Assembly: GCF_002724055.1 (NCBI RefSeq)
Contig: NZ_BDQY01000013.1
Location: 25,622-89,621 of the forward strand
Source: Tepidibacter mesophilus
GTDB lineage: Bacteria; Bacillota; Clostridia; Peptostreptococcales; Peptostreptococcaceae
DNA: 64,000 bases
Direction of reading: 5' to 3'
Position numbers and translations under genes: made by a program. The notes below the pieces were generated by a model, which was given only the letters and a program-made list of their open reading frames with translations, did no database searches and was not told the DNA's origin. Shown here in pieces: positions 47,815 through 57,222 of this stretch (position 1 is the first letter of the stretch; every line of letters starts with the position of its first letter).

Positions 47815-48381
47815 ATGAAAAGATATATTAGAGCAGGAATATGTTTAATATATTCACTTATAAAATTTAGTTTAATAAAACTATTTCATATGAAAAACTT
47901 CAGATTTACCGTTTTGAATTTAATTTCTCCTTTTACTGAAATTGAAATTGGTAAAAGAGCAAAGCTTTTATTAGGAAAAATGGTACGTGCAAGAAGTGGA
48001 GTAAAAATAAAAGTAAGAAATGGTGCTGAGGTGCAAATTGGTGATAATACATCATTAAATCATGGTTGTATGATTATAAGTCATGAAAACATAATCATTG
48101 GTAAAAATGTACAATTTGGACCTGGTGTATTGATTTATGATCATGATCATGATTTTAGAGCGAAGAATGGATTAAAAGAGTTAAAGTACAAAACTTCGCC
48201 TGTTGAAATTGGTGATAATGTATGGATTGGTGCTAACACTGTTATTTTGAGAGGTACAAGGATAGGACATAATTGTGTTGTTGGGGCTGGGAGTGTTATA
48301 AACGGCGAATTTGCTGACCACATGGTTATTTTACAAAAAAGAAAAACTATAGAGCAAAGAATAGATGGTGATAGATTGTGA
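47815..48381 (+). CDS. Left-handed beta-helix O-acyltransferase
   Basis: Sugar O-acetyltransferase of the hexapeptide-repeat (LbH) superfamily, 188 aa. Seen: repeated [IV]-G-x-x-x-x imperfect hexapeptides (IEIGKRAKLLLG, VQIGDNTSLNHG, IIIGKNVQFGPG, VEIGDNVWIGAN, TRIGHNCVVGAG) and the catalytic histidine context YDHDHDFR. A hydrophobic N-terminus may lie on the membrane. It likely acetylates the surface glycan repeat. It overlaps the next gene by 4 nt, so translation is coupled. Confidence 0.9.
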   Translation: MKRYIRAGICLIYSLIKFSLIKLFHMKNFRFTVLNLISPFTEIEIGKRAKLLLGKMVRARSGVKIKVRNGAEVQIGDNTSLNHGCMIISHENIIIGKNVQFGPGVLIYDHDHDFRAKNGLKELKYKTSPVEIGDNVWIGANTVILRGTRIGHNCVVGAGSVINGEFADHMVILQKRKTIEQRIDGDRL

Positions 48382-49478
48382 TTAGAGTATTGCAAGTAAT
48401 AGGAAGTTTAAACAATGGCGGATCTCAAGCTATGATTATGAATCTTTATAGAAATATTGATCGTTCAAAAATTCAGTTTGATTTTATAATTGATAGAGAA
48501 AATGAACTTTTTTTTGCCCAAGAAATAAAAGCACTAGGAGGTAAAATATATATTCTACCCACATTTAACTTTAAGAATATTTTAGAGTATCCTAAAGCCT
48601 GGAATAAATTCTTTAAAGAACATCCAGAATATAATATAATTCATGGTCATGTTAGAAGTACTGCTTCAATTTATCTTAGAATAGCAAAAAAATATGGTCT
48701 TACTGCTATTGCTCATAGTCATAGTACTTCATCTGGTACAGGATTTTCAGCAATAGTAAAAAATATATTACAATATAAAATTAGGTATATTGCAGACTAT
48801 TTTTTTGCATGTTCTAAATCAGCAGGGATATGGCTATTTGGAGAAAAAGTATTCAAAGAAGATAATTTTTATATTTTGAAAAATGCGATAGATATTAACA
48901 GTTTTATTTATGATGAGAAGAAAAGAATAGAGAAAAGAAAAGAATTAAATATTGAGGGTAAATTTGTAATAGGGCATATTGGAAGATTTAGTAGTTCTAA
49001 AAATCATAATTTTTTAATTGATGTTTTTAAAGAAATACATCAAAGAGAGTCAAATGCAGTTCTGATACTTGTAGGAGATGGTAAATTGCGATATTCAATA
49101 GAGAATAAAGTTGATGATTTAGGATTAGGTAATAATGTGATTTTTACTGGAGTAAGTTCAGATATTCCAGAATTGTTACAAGCAATGGATGTATTTGTTT
49201 TTCCATCTTTATATGAAGGGTTAGGAATTGTAGCTATAGAAGCTCAAGCAGCAGGGCTTCAATGTATTGTATCTGATGAAGTTCCTCAAATGGCTACTGT
49301 GACAAATATGATTAAAAGAATATCATTAAAAGACGGAGAAAAGATATGGGCAAATCATATATTACATTATAAGAATAGATACAATAGAAAAGATAATTCT
49401 AAATATATATTAGAATGTGGTTATGATATTAAATCAACATCTCAGTGGCTAGAAAAATTTTATATAGACTCATTATAG
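48378..49478 (+). CDS. GT4 family glycosyltransferase (EpsF-like)
   Basis: GT-B fold transferase, 366 aa, with GTG start overlapping the upstream TGA. Seen: VLQVIGSLNNGGSQAMIMNL at the N-terminus, HGHVRSTASIYL, AHSHSTSSG, GHIGRFSSSKNHNFLID, and the donor site VFPSLYEGLGIVAIEAQAAG. This combination is typical of EpsF-type capsule transferases. Probably cytoplasmic face of the membrane. Sugar specificity unknown. The next gene follows 14 nt later. Confidence 0.9.
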   Translation: MIRVLQVIGSLNNGGSQAMIMNLYRNIDRSKIQFDFIIDRENELFFAQEIKALGGKIYILPTFNFKNILEYPKAWNKFFKEHPEYNIIHGHVRSTASIYLRIAKKYGLTAIAHSHSTSSGTGFSAIVKNILQYKIRYIADYFFACSKSAGIWLFGEKVFKEDNFYILKNAIDINSFIYDEKKRIEKRKELNIEGKFVIGHIGRFSSSKNHNFLIDVFKEIHQRESNAVLILVGDGKLRYSIENKVDDLGLGNNVIFTGVSSDIPELLQAMDVFVFPSLYEGLGIVAIEAQAAGLQCIVSDEVPQMATVTNMIKRISLKDGEKIWANHILHYKNRYNRKDNSKYILECGYDIKSTSQWLEKFYIDSL

Positions 49479-49492
49479 TAAGGAGGAATATA

Positions 49493-50578
49493 ATGAAAAG
49501 AATACTTCATTATGGATTAAGTAATTCTTTAGGAGGAATAGAAACTTATTTGCTTAAGATTAGTCAATATATTGACAAAAAAATATATAAATTTGCATTT
49601 ATAATAAATGGAGATAAGAAGCCGTGTTTTTATAAGGAGCTTAGTGAGTTAGGATGTGAATTTTATTTTATTACACCTAGAGGGAAAAATTATAATAAAA
49701 ATATACAAGAATTAAATGCATTATTTAGAACAATAGATTTTGACATTTTACATTGCCATCTTAATTCATTAAGTTACATCACACCAATTAATATAGCTTT
49801 AAAACATGGGAAAAAAGTTATTGTTCATAGTAGGAATGCAGGATGCCTAAAAAGTTTTAAATCTAAAATATTACATAAGATTAATTATAATAGATTGCCC
49901 AAAGAAAAAATCAAATTAACAGCAGTTTCAGACTTAGCTGGTGAGTGGATGTTTGGAAAAAATTCAGAGGTAACAGTATTGAATAACGGATTAGATACTA
50001 AACAATATTGTTTTTCAAATGAATTAAGAGAAAAAATTAGAACTGAACTTAATGTAGGGAATAAAACTATAATTATTCATGTGGGTGCATTTAGAGCACA
50101 GAAAAATCATGTGAAAGTAGTTGAAATTTTTAGTGAATATTTAAAATTAAATCCGGAATCAATACTTATTCTTATTGGAGCAGGAGAATTGCAAAATGAA
50201 GTTAAAGAACTAGTTGAATCATTAAAACTATCATCTAAAGTCCTTTTTTTAGGAAAAAGAAGTGATATATCTGCAATTTTATCAGCTGGAGACTATTACT
50301 TATTTCCATCATTTTATGAAGGATTTCCGAATGCATTGTTAGAAGCAGAAACTTCAGGATTATTTTGCTTTGCATCAGATACTATAACAAAAGAAGCAAT
50401 TATAGACGATTTGTGCATTTCACTCCCTTTGGATTTATCTGCAAATGAATGGGCAAATGAAATAATTAAGAAATCCAAAATTAGTGATCGAGAAAAGTGC
50501 CCACAAATTATAGAAAAACATGGTTTAGGTATTGAGCAGGAAATTCATAATTTATGTGAGTTATATGAGAAATACTAA
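49493..50578 (+). CDS. GT4 family glycosyltransferase
   Basis: GT-B fold transferase of about 361 aa, paralogous in layout to the previous gene (ILHYGLSNSLGGIETYLLK, HCHLNSLSYITP, VIVHSRNAG, HVGAFRAQKNHVKVV, LFPSFYEGFPNALLEAETSG). ATG 49493 is chosen because AGGAGG (49481-49486) stands 6 nt before it; the longer frame would begin inside the upstream gene. Two adjacent EpsF-like genes point to a repeat unit with several added sugars. Confidence 0.9.
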   Translation: MKRILHYGLSNSLGGIETYLLKISQYIDKKIYKFAFIINGDKKPCFYKELSELGCEFYFITPRGKNYNKNIQELNALFRTIDFDILHCHLNSLSYITPINIALKHGKKVIVHSRNAGCLKSFKSKILHKINYNRLPKEKIKLTAVSDLAGEWMFGKNSEVTVLNNGLDTKQYCFSNELREKIRTELNVGNKTIIIHVGAFRAQKNHVKVVEIFSEYLKLNPESILILIGAGELQNEVKELVESLKLSSKVLFLGKRSDISAILSAGDYYLFPSFYEGFPNALLEAETSGLFCFASDTITKEAIIDDLCISLPLDLSANEWANEIIKKSKISDREKCPQIIEKHGLGIEQEIHNLCELYEKY

Positions 50579-50630
50579 AAATTTTTTATGACAATGAACT
50601 AAAGAAAATACTAATGATTTAGGAGCGAAC

Positions 50631-52055
50631 ATGAGAATAAAAAGGTATAAGATAAATATAATTTTTATTACAATTTCAGTTTATAGTTTATATGCTCTTC
50701 TTATAGGAGTAAATAGTTATACTAATAGGCACACATATATAATAACATTACTATCCTGGATTGGTATAATTTCCTACATATCTTTAATTATTACGTGGGA
50801 AAAAGTAACAGGAAAACTATTTACTTTATACAATATATTTATGACATTTTTTATGGTTTTTAACTTCGGACAATGTTTATTATGGGCTTTTAATATTCAT
50901 GTTGAAGGTGAAATAGGTACAATAAGTTTATTTGGCAAAACTCCAATTTCAGATATTGATATAATTCATGCACAATTGTTATATATAGTATGCTTTTTTA
51001 CTTTGAATTGTGGAGCAATAATAGCCTATAAGATAAGAGGAGAAGAGGGTTCTATAGATGACAATAATAGTTATAGACATAATAAACTTTATATTACATC
51101 TGTAATATTATCAATTATCGTAATTCCTATTACATATTATATTGCAATATATAATTTAAAGTTATCACAAGTAGCTGGATATCGATCATTATATTATGGA
51201 GAATATGCTAATAGATATGGCCCTATTTTAAATATTCTTAGTACACTGTTTTTACCATGTTTATTAGGATTGCTATTAGGTAGTAGATATAGAAGGAGTG
51301 TTAGAAAATTTGTATATGGAATTTTTGGAGGATATGCTATTGTTACACTGCTATGTGGTGACCGCGGAGAATGGATAATGAAATTATTAGTTTTGTTATG
51401 GGCTGAACATAAATTTTATAGAAAGAAACTAATTAAAGACGTACTTAAATTCGGTATTGTAGGATATATAGGAGTTCATATAATGAATGCCATTGTATCA
51501 TTAAGAAATATTGGACTTTCAATGAGTAATTTTATGAGTCAGTTGTTTTCAACAGATGTCAGTCCTATTGTAAGTCTTTTAAAAGAATTTGGAAACTCAA
51601 TGACTATTAATATTGTTATTATGGAAAATATAGTTCGATTTCCATATGGAAATTCATACTTAATGTCTATTTTAACAATGCCAACAACCGGTTTGGTGAA
51701 AATTTTTGGTGTGAATTATGTACAGTTGAATACATGGTTTTCAGGAACATATTTAGGGATTTCATATGGAATAGATTTTACAATCATTGCTGAGGCTGTA
51801 TTAAACCATGGAAAATATATTGCACCACTTGTTATCTTAATTATTGGATTTATTGTTTCAAAAATCGATTTAGCATGTGGAACCACATATAATAAAAATC
51901 CATTGAAGACATGTTTAATGATTACTGCAATGGCCTATATATTTAAATGGCCAAGAACAACAACTTGGTATGTATTAAACTCGTGTTTTTATAGTATGAC
52001 TATTTTTATATCTTTGTATTGTATATTACCGATTAAAAGAAGGAATAGATTATAA
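50631..52055 (+). CDS. O-antigen/capsule polymerase (Wzy-like)
   Basis: Polytopic membrane protein, 474 aa, with about 11-12 hydrophobic segments and a large polar region in the middle (around residues 135-150 and 185-205), the usual plan of Wzy polymerases that join lipid-linked repeats outside the membrane. There is no conserved sequence motif to prove it; the call rests on topology and on its position between glycosyltransferases and a flippase. The segment GVNYVQLNTWFSGTYLGISYG is the sort of external loop seen in O-antigen ligase/polymerase-like proteins. The SD is moderate (AGGAG). Confidence 0.8.
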   Translation: MRIKRYKINIIFITISVYSLYALLIGVNSYTNRHTYIITLLSWIGIISYISLIITWEKVTGKLFTLYNIFMTFFMVFNFGQCLLWAFNIHVEGEIGTISLFGKTPISDIDIIHAQLLYIVCFFTLNCGAIIAYKIRGEEGSIDDNNSYRHNKLYITSVILSIIVIPITYYIAIYNLKLSQVAGYRSLYYGEYANRYGPILNILSTLFLPCLLGLLLGSRYRRSVRKFVYGIFGGYAIVTLLCGDRGEWIMKLLVLLWAEHKFYRKKLIKDVLKFGIVGYIGVHIMNAIVSLRNIGLSMSNFMSQLFSTDVSPIVSLLKEFGNSMTINIVIMENIVRFPYGNSYLMSILTMPTTGLVKIFGVNYVQLNTWFSGTYLGISYGIDFTIIAEAVLNHGKYIAPLVILIIGFIVSKIDLACGTTYNKNPLKTCLMITAMAYIFKWPRTTTWYVLNSCFYSMTIFISLYCILPIKRRNRL

Positions 52056-52131
52056 ATTATAGATGAGTTAAAATAAATAAGTTTATATGATTATTATTTA
52101 TAATCTTATTATATGAGGAGAAATTAAGATA

Positions 52132-53628
52132 GTGAAAGAAAATAAAGTTCAAAATAAATTTACAAATGCAGCTAAGTGGTCAATTATTACAGAGATAGTT
52201 GCAAAATTAGTAAGTCCTATTACAAATATGACTTTGGCTAGAATAATTTTACCAGAAGCATTTGGAGTGGTTGCAACAGTAACTATGATTATGAGTTTCG
52301 TAGATATGTTTACGGATGCAGGATTTCAAAAATATTTAGTACAGCATCAATTTAAGAATGAGGATGAAAAATTAAAAAATGCTAATGTAGCATTTTGGAC
52401 AAACTTTTTAATATCAATTTTTTTATGGGTAATTATAATAATATTTCGTGAGAAGATTGCTACATTGGTTGGTAACCCAGGGTTAGGTAATGTAATCGCT
52501 ATAGCTTGTGTACAACTAGTATTTACATCTTTTTCAAGTATACAGATGGCTCTTTATAGACGAAATTTTGATTTTAAAACTCTTTTTTTAATTCGAATGA
52601 TATCTGTTTGTATACCTTTTCTTATTACAATACCACTAGCTCTTTTAGGATTAAGTTATTGGGCTCTTATTATTGGGAGTATAGTTATGCAATTTTTAAA
52701 TGCAGTCATAATGACTATAAAATCAAAGTGGAAACCGAGCTTATTTTATAAAATAGAAATATTAAAAGAAATGATATCATTTAGTATTTGGTCATTAATT
52801 GAAGCTATTTCAATTTGGCTTAGTGTATGGGCAGATGTATTTATTATCGGAAGTTTTTTTAATCAATATTATTTAGGATTATATAAAACATCAACAGGTA
52901 TGGTAAATATGCTTATGTCATTAATAACATCAGCAATATTACCAGTATTTTTTTCTGCTTTGTCGCGATTTCAAGATGATACTGAAAAATTCAATATGAT
53001 GTATTTTAAAACTCAAAGACTTATTGCAACTGTTTTGTTGCCTCTATGTATAGGAGTATATTTATATAGAGATTTAGCTACAAAAATAATATTAGGAAAC
53101 AAGTGGATGGAAGCAAGTAGGATAATAGGAGTATGGGCTTTGACAAGTGGAATAAAGATAATTTTAGGTGATCTTTGTAGCGAAGTATATAGGGCTAAAG
53201 GAAGACCAAAAGTTTCATTCATAGCTCAGGTGTTGCATTTAGTTTTTCTTGTTCCCGTTTGCATAATAAGTTCAAAATATGGATTTTTATGTTTAGTTTA
53301 TGCTAGGTCTTGGATACGTATGCAATTTGTATTAGTTCATTTTATTATGATGAAAGTTGCAATTAAATTTCCGGTAGGCAAAATACTTAAAAATGTTATG
53401 CCAATAGTAGTTTCGGCATTTACTATGGGAGTGTTGGGTCTTTTACTACAACAAATAAGTAAAGGATTACTATGGAGTTTTACATCAATAATAATATGTT
53501 CTTTGTTTTATTTTGGGATGCTGTGTTTATTCCCAAATATGCGTGAAGAGATGAATGGAATAGTAGGAAAGTTAAAGTCAAAATTGTTAAAAAGTAAATA
53601 TACGTCAGTTTATTACAAAGAAAACTAG
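52132..53628 (+). CDS. Polysaccharide flippase (Wzx/MOP family)
   Basis: Membrane transporter moving the lipid-linked repeat across the membrane, 498 aa, with about 14 hydrophobic segments. Seen: the N-terminal FTNAAKWSIITEIVAKLVSPITNMTLARIILPEAFG pattern (two halves: AKWSIITEIVAK and TLARIILPEAFGV), VDMFTDAGFQKYLV, WSLIEAISIWLSVWADVFIIG and GLYKTSTGMVNML, all typical of the polysaccharide_synt_C/MOP-type exporter family. GTG start with GAGGAG 11 nt upstream, a slightly long spacing. It ends the assembly genes; sugar-nucleotide genes follow. Confidence 0.92.
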   Translation: MKENKVQNKFTNAAKWSIITEIVAKLVSPITNMTLARIILPEAFGVVATVTMIMSFVDMFTDAGFQKYLVQHQFKNEDEKLKNANVAFWTNFLISIFLWVIIIIFREKIATLVGNPGLGNVIAIACVQLVFTSFSSIQMALYRRNFDFKTLFLIRMISVCIPFLITIPLALLGLSYWALIIGSIVMQFLNAVIMTIKSKWKPSLFYKIEILKEMISFSIWSLIEAISIWLSVWADVFIIGSFFNQYYLGLYKTSTGMVNMLMSLITSAILPVFFSALSRFQDDTEKFNMMYFKTQRLIATVLLPLCIGVYLYRDLATKIILGNKWMEASRIIGVWALTSGIKIILGDLCSEVYRAKGRPKVSFIAQVLHLVFLVPVCIISSKYGFLCLVYARSWIRMQFVLVHFIMMKVAIKFPVGKILKNVMPIVVSAFTMGVLGLLLQQISKGLLWSFTSIIICSLFYFGMLCLFPNMREEMNGIVGKLKSKLLKSKYTSVYYKEN

Positions 53629-53723
53629 ATTTTATCTATATGATAAGATTGGGTATCTCATATTAACTTATTTGAATATTCTGATGGATTAAAATATGGT
53701 ATTAGCGTTAGGGGGAAAAATAA

Positions 53724-55088
53724 ATGTACAAAATAGCAGTAGCAGGGACAGGTTATGTAGGTCTTGTGGCAGGAGTTTGTTTTGCTGAAGTAGGTCATCA
53801 TGTTACCTGTGTAGATATTGATGAAAAGAAAGTTAAGTTAATGGAGAGTGGAGTTTCACCAATTTATGAAGCGGATTTGGAAGGTTTAATGCAAAAGAAT
53901 TATGCAGCTGGTAGACTTCATTATACTACAGATTATAAATCAGCTTATAGAGATGCTGATGCTGTATTTATAGGAGTTGGAACTCCAGAACAGCCAGATG
54001 GTTCTGCAAACTTAAGCTATATAGCAACAGTTGCAAGACAGATAGCTGAAAATGTAGAAAAAGATTGTCTTGTAGTAGTAAAATCAACAGTACCAGTTGG
54101 AACTAATGATAAGGTGGAGCAATTTATAAAAGATTTTTTAGTTAATGATGTTAAAGTAGAAGTAGCATCAAATCCAGAGTTCTTAGCACAAGGTACTGCA
54201 GTGCATGATACACTTCAGGCTGCAAGAATAATAATTGGAACTGAAAGCAGATGGGCAGAAGAAATGCTTATGAAGATATATGAGCCTTTTAATCTTCCAA
54301 TAGTATCTGTAAATAGAAGATCAGCAGAGATGATTAAGTATGCATCAAATGATTTCCTTGCCCTTAAAATATCATATATGAATGATATAGCTAATCTTTG
54401 TGAGCTTGTTAGAGCTAATGTTCAAGATGTAGCTAAAGGTATGAGTTATGATGAGCGTATTGGAAGTAAGTTCTTAAACTCTGGTATTGGTTATGGTGGT
54501 TCATGTTTTCCTAAAGATACAAAGGCTCTTGAATATCTTGCAAGACAAAATGGTTATGAACTTAGAACTATTAAAGCTGCAATTGATGTAAATAAAGATC
54601 AAAAAACTATGTTATATAATAAGGCTTGCAGACGTCTAATTACTTTTAATGGTTTAAAAGTAGCAGTTCTTGGACTTACATTTAAACCAGGAACAGATGA
54701 CTTAAGAGAAGCACCATCTCTTGAAAATGTACCCTTGTTATTAGAAGCTGGAGCAGAGATTTATGCTTATGATCCAGCTGGTAAGGATAACTTTAGAAAA
54801 GTATATCCAGAAGGAAAAATAGGACAAGGTTCTATAAAGTATGTTGAAAATGCTGAACGCGCTTTAGAAGGTGCTAATATTTGCTTTATATTTACTGAGT
54901 GGGGTGAAATCAAAGCGGTATCTCCTGAGGATTATAAGAAGCTTATGAAAACACCTTTAGTATATGACGGAAGAAACTTATATAATGTTGAAGATATGAA
55001 AGCAGAAGGAGTAGAGTATTATTCTATTGGAAGACCGTACATGCCAATTCCTAATGCGATTGATGAAGTGGCGGCAACTAAGAATTAA
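53724..55088 (+). CDS. ugd: UDP-glucose 6-dehydrogenase (second copy)
   Basis: Makes UDP-glucuronate for the second polysaccharide. Seen: VAGTGYVGLVAGVCFAEVGH, VGTPEQPDGSANL, KSTVPVGTNDK, NPEFLAQGTAVHDT, and catalytic GIGYGGSCFPKDTKAL. It has 454 aa and a normal ATG with AGGGGG SD. It differs clearly from the copy at 1885 (for example FLAQGTA instead of FLREGSA), so it is a separate lineage rather than a recent duplicate. With the epimerase and GalU downstream it forms a complete route glucose-1-P to UDP-Glc to UDP-GlcA to UDP-GalA. Confidence 0.95.
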   Translation: MYKIAVAGTGYVGLVAGVCFAEVGHHVTCVDIDEKKVKLMESGVSPIYEADLEGLMQKNYAAGRLHYTTDYKSAYRDADAVFIGVGTPEQPDGSANLSYIATVARQIAENVEKDCLVVVKSTVPVGTNDKVEQFIKDFLVNDVKVEVASNPEFLAQGTAVHDTLQAARIIIGTESRWAEEMLMKIYEPFNLPIVSVNRRSAEMIKYASNDFLALKISYMNDIANLCELVRANVQDVAKGMSYDERIGSKFLNSGIGYGGSCFPKDTKALEYLARQNGYELRTIKAAIDVNKDQKTMLYNKACRRLITFNGLKVAVLGLTFKPGTDDLREAPSLENVPLLLEAGAEIYAYDPAGKDNFRKVYPEGKIGQGSIKYVENAERALEGANICFIFTEWGEIKAVSPEDYKKLMKTPLVYDGRNLYNVEDMKAEGVEYYSIGRPYMPIPNAIDEVAATKN

Positions 55089-55126
55089 TTCATAAATGTT
55101 TATAATTGTTAGACATAAAAGAAGTA

Positions 55127-55164
55127 GAGTATTATTCTATAAAAAGAATAGTACTCATCTTTTT
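55127..55164 (+). terminator. Hairpin with U-run between ugd and the epimerase
   Basis: Arms GAGTATTATTCT (55127-55138) / AGAATAGTACTC (55145-55156), one G-T pair, then ATCTTTTT. AAGGAGG of the next gene follows at once. The left arm lies in a 17-bp copy of the 3' coding end of ugd (55011-55027). Confidence 0.7.
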
Positions 55165-55178
55165 AAGGAGGAAAAACT

Positions 55179-56204
55179 ATGAGTTACAAAACATTAGATA
55201 CAACTAAAATATATTTAGTTACTGGAGCAGCAGGTTTTATTGGATTTTACTTATCAAAGAAGCTTTTAGAAAAAGGCTGCAAAGTAATTGGTATTGATAA
55301 TATAAATGATTATTATGATGTAAATCTTAAGTATGCAAGATTAGATAAACTTAAGCCTTTTGAGAATTTTACATTTATCAAAGGAGACATCTCAGATAAG
55401 GCTATGATAATGGAAATCTTTGAAGAGTATAAACCTAATGTTGTAGTAAACTTAGCAGCACAAGCTGGTGTAAGATATTCTATTGAAAATCCAGATGTGT
55501 ATATAGGAAGTAATATCGTAGGTTTTTTTAATATCCTTGAAGCTTGTAGATATAATCCTGTAGACCACCTTGTTTATGCATCTTCAAGTTCAGTATATGG
55601 TTCTAATAAAAAAGTACCTTTTGAAGAAACAGATTTTGTAGACAATCCAGTATCATTATATGCAGCTACTAAGAAATCTAATGAATTGATGGCCCATACT
55701 TATAGCCATCTTTATAATATTCCAGCTACAGGATTAAGATTCTTTACAGTTTATGGACCTATGGGAAGACCAGATATGGCTTATTTTGGATTTACTGATA
55801 AGTATTTTAAAGGAAAAAGTATTAAGATATTTAACAATGGTGATTTTGAAAATGATTTATACAGAGATTTTACATATGTAGATGATATAGTAGAAGGAAT
55901 TGAAAGACTTCTAAGTAATCCATCTGTAGATGAAGTTCTTCATAAAGTATTTAACATAGGGAATAATAGTCCTGAAAAGCTAATGACATTTATAACAACA
56001 TTAGAGAAATGTTTAAGTAAGGCATTAGGAAGAAATGTAGAATTTAAAAAAATATTTGAACCATTAAAGGCAGGAGATGTGCCTGCAACATATGCTTCTA
56101 CTGATAAACTACAAAAAGCAGTAGGGTTTAAACCTTCAACTAGTATAGAGGAAGGATTACAGAATTTTGCTGACTGGTATGTTAAGTATTATGGTGTGAA
56201 ATAA
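55179..56204 (+). CDS. UDP-glucuronate 4-epimerase
   Basis: Extended-SDR enzyme interconverting UDP-glucuronate and UDP-galacturonate. Seen: VTGAAGFIGFYLSKKL, GIDNINDYYDVNLKYARL (signature of the GAE/LspL group, where the DNxNDYYD loop recognises uronate donors), YASSSSVYG, catalytic YAATKKSNEL and RFFTVYGPMGRPDMA. Length 341 aa is normal. AAGGAGG SD directly after a hairpin. Its substrate is the product of the upstream dehydrogenase. Confidence 0.93.
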   Translation: MSYKTLDTTKIYLVTGAAGFIGFYLSKKLLEKGCKVIGIDNINDYYDVNLKYARLDKLKPFENFTFIKGDISDKAMIMEIFEEYKPNVVVNLAAQAGVRYSIENPDVYIGSNIVGFFNILEACRYNPVDHLVYASSSSVYGSNKKVPFEETDFVDNPVSLYAATKKSNELMAHTYSHLYNIPATGLRFFTVYGPMGRPDMAYFGFTDKYFKGKSIKIFNNGDFENDLYRDFTYVDDIVEGIERLLSNPSVDEVLHKVFNIGNNSPEKLMTFITTLEKCLSKALGRNVEFKKIFEPLKAGDVPATYASTDKLQKAVGFKPSTSIEEGLQNFADWYVKYYGVK

Positions 56205-56259
56205 GTAATAGTAAATATTTATAATAGATTATTAATTGAGAAAAATGGGGGAACAAATT

Positions 56260-57174
56260 ATGAAAGTACGTAAAGCCATAATCCCAGCGGCAGGCTTGGG
56301 AACTCGCTTCTTACCAGCTACAAAAGCTCAACCAAAAGAGATGCTTCCTATAGTGGACAGACCTACACTTCAATATATAATTGAAGAAGCTGTTGAGTCT
56401 GGTATAGAAGAAATACTTATAATTACAGGCCGTAACAAAAAGTCCATAGAGGATCATTTTGATAAGTCTGTAGAATTAGAACTTGCACTTGAAGAAAAGG
56501 GTAAAAAAGAACTTCTTGATATAGTAAAGAACATATCGAATATGATAAATATTCACTATATAAGACAAAAAGAACCTAAAGGACTTGGACATGCTATATC
56601 TTGTGCTAAGCATTTTATAGGAAATGAGCCTTTTGCTGTTATGCTTGGGGATGATATTGTTGATGCTGATACTCCTTGTCTTAAGCAGCTTATGGATGCT
56701 TATGAAGAGTACAGAACTACAATTCTTGGAGTTCAAGAAGTTGCTAAAGAAAATACGAATAAGTATGGAATAGTTGGAGGAAAGCATATAGAAGATAGAG
56801 TTTACAAGGTTAAGGATCTTGTTGAAAAACCAGATCCAGAGGAAGCTCCTTCTAATATCGCTATACTTGGAAGATATATAATAAGTCCTACTATATTTGA
56901 AATATTAGAGAATTTACCTGCAGGAAAAGGTGGAGAGATTCAGCTTACAGACGGACTTAAAGAACTCTCTAAAAAAGAAGCTATGTATGCTTATAATTTT
57001 GAAGGTAGAAGATATGATGTAGGTGATAAATTAGGATTCTTAGAAGCTACTGTTGATTTTGCTTTAAAAAGAGAAAATTTAAGAGATGGCTTTTTAAATT
57101 ATCTTTTAAATGTTACTGAGAAGGAAAGAAAAGATATTGCTTTTGATGAGGTTGCGATTACAGAAAGTCTTTAA
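56260..57174 (+). CDS. galU: UTP-glucose-1-phosphate uridylyltransferase
   Basis: Makes UDP-glucose from UTP and glucose-1-phosphate, feeding both dehydrogenases and GalE. Seen: IIPAAGLGTRFLPATKAQPK at the N-terminus, ITGRNKKSIEDHFD, QKEPKGLGHAI, GDDIVDADTP, GRYIISPTIFEIL and GGEIQLTDGL, the full GalU signature set. About 304 aa. I chose ATG 56260; the frame can be extended to TTG 56236 but lacks homologous sequence there. A terminator overlaps the stop. Confidence 0.96.
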   Translation: MKVRKAIIPAAGLGTRFLPATKAQPKEMLPIVDRPTLQYIIEEAVESGIEEILIITGRNKKSIEDHFDKSVELELALEEKGKKELLDIVKNISNMINIHYIRQKEPKGLGHAISCAKHFIGNEPFAVMLGDDIVDADTPCLKQLMDAYEEYRTTILGVQEVAKENTNKYGIVGGKHIEDRVYKVKDLVEKPDPEEAPSNIAILGRYIISPTIFEILENLPAGKGGEIQLTDGLKELSKKEAMYAYNFEGRRYDVGDKLGFLEATVDFALKRENLRDGFLNYLLNVTEKERKDIAFDEVAITESL

Positions 57175-57197
57175 AAAAGTTTTTTAAGGACTTTTTT
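57164..57197 (+). terminator. Terminator overlapping the galU stop codon
   Basis: Arms 57164-57178 / 57180-57194 pair over 15 bp with one G-T pair, the TAA stop lying in the left arm, followed by TTT. The very short loop means the real hairpin opens a few pairs at the top. Confidence 0.75.
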
Positions 57198-57222
57198 CAT
57201 GGGAAATTATATGGAGGTTTTA

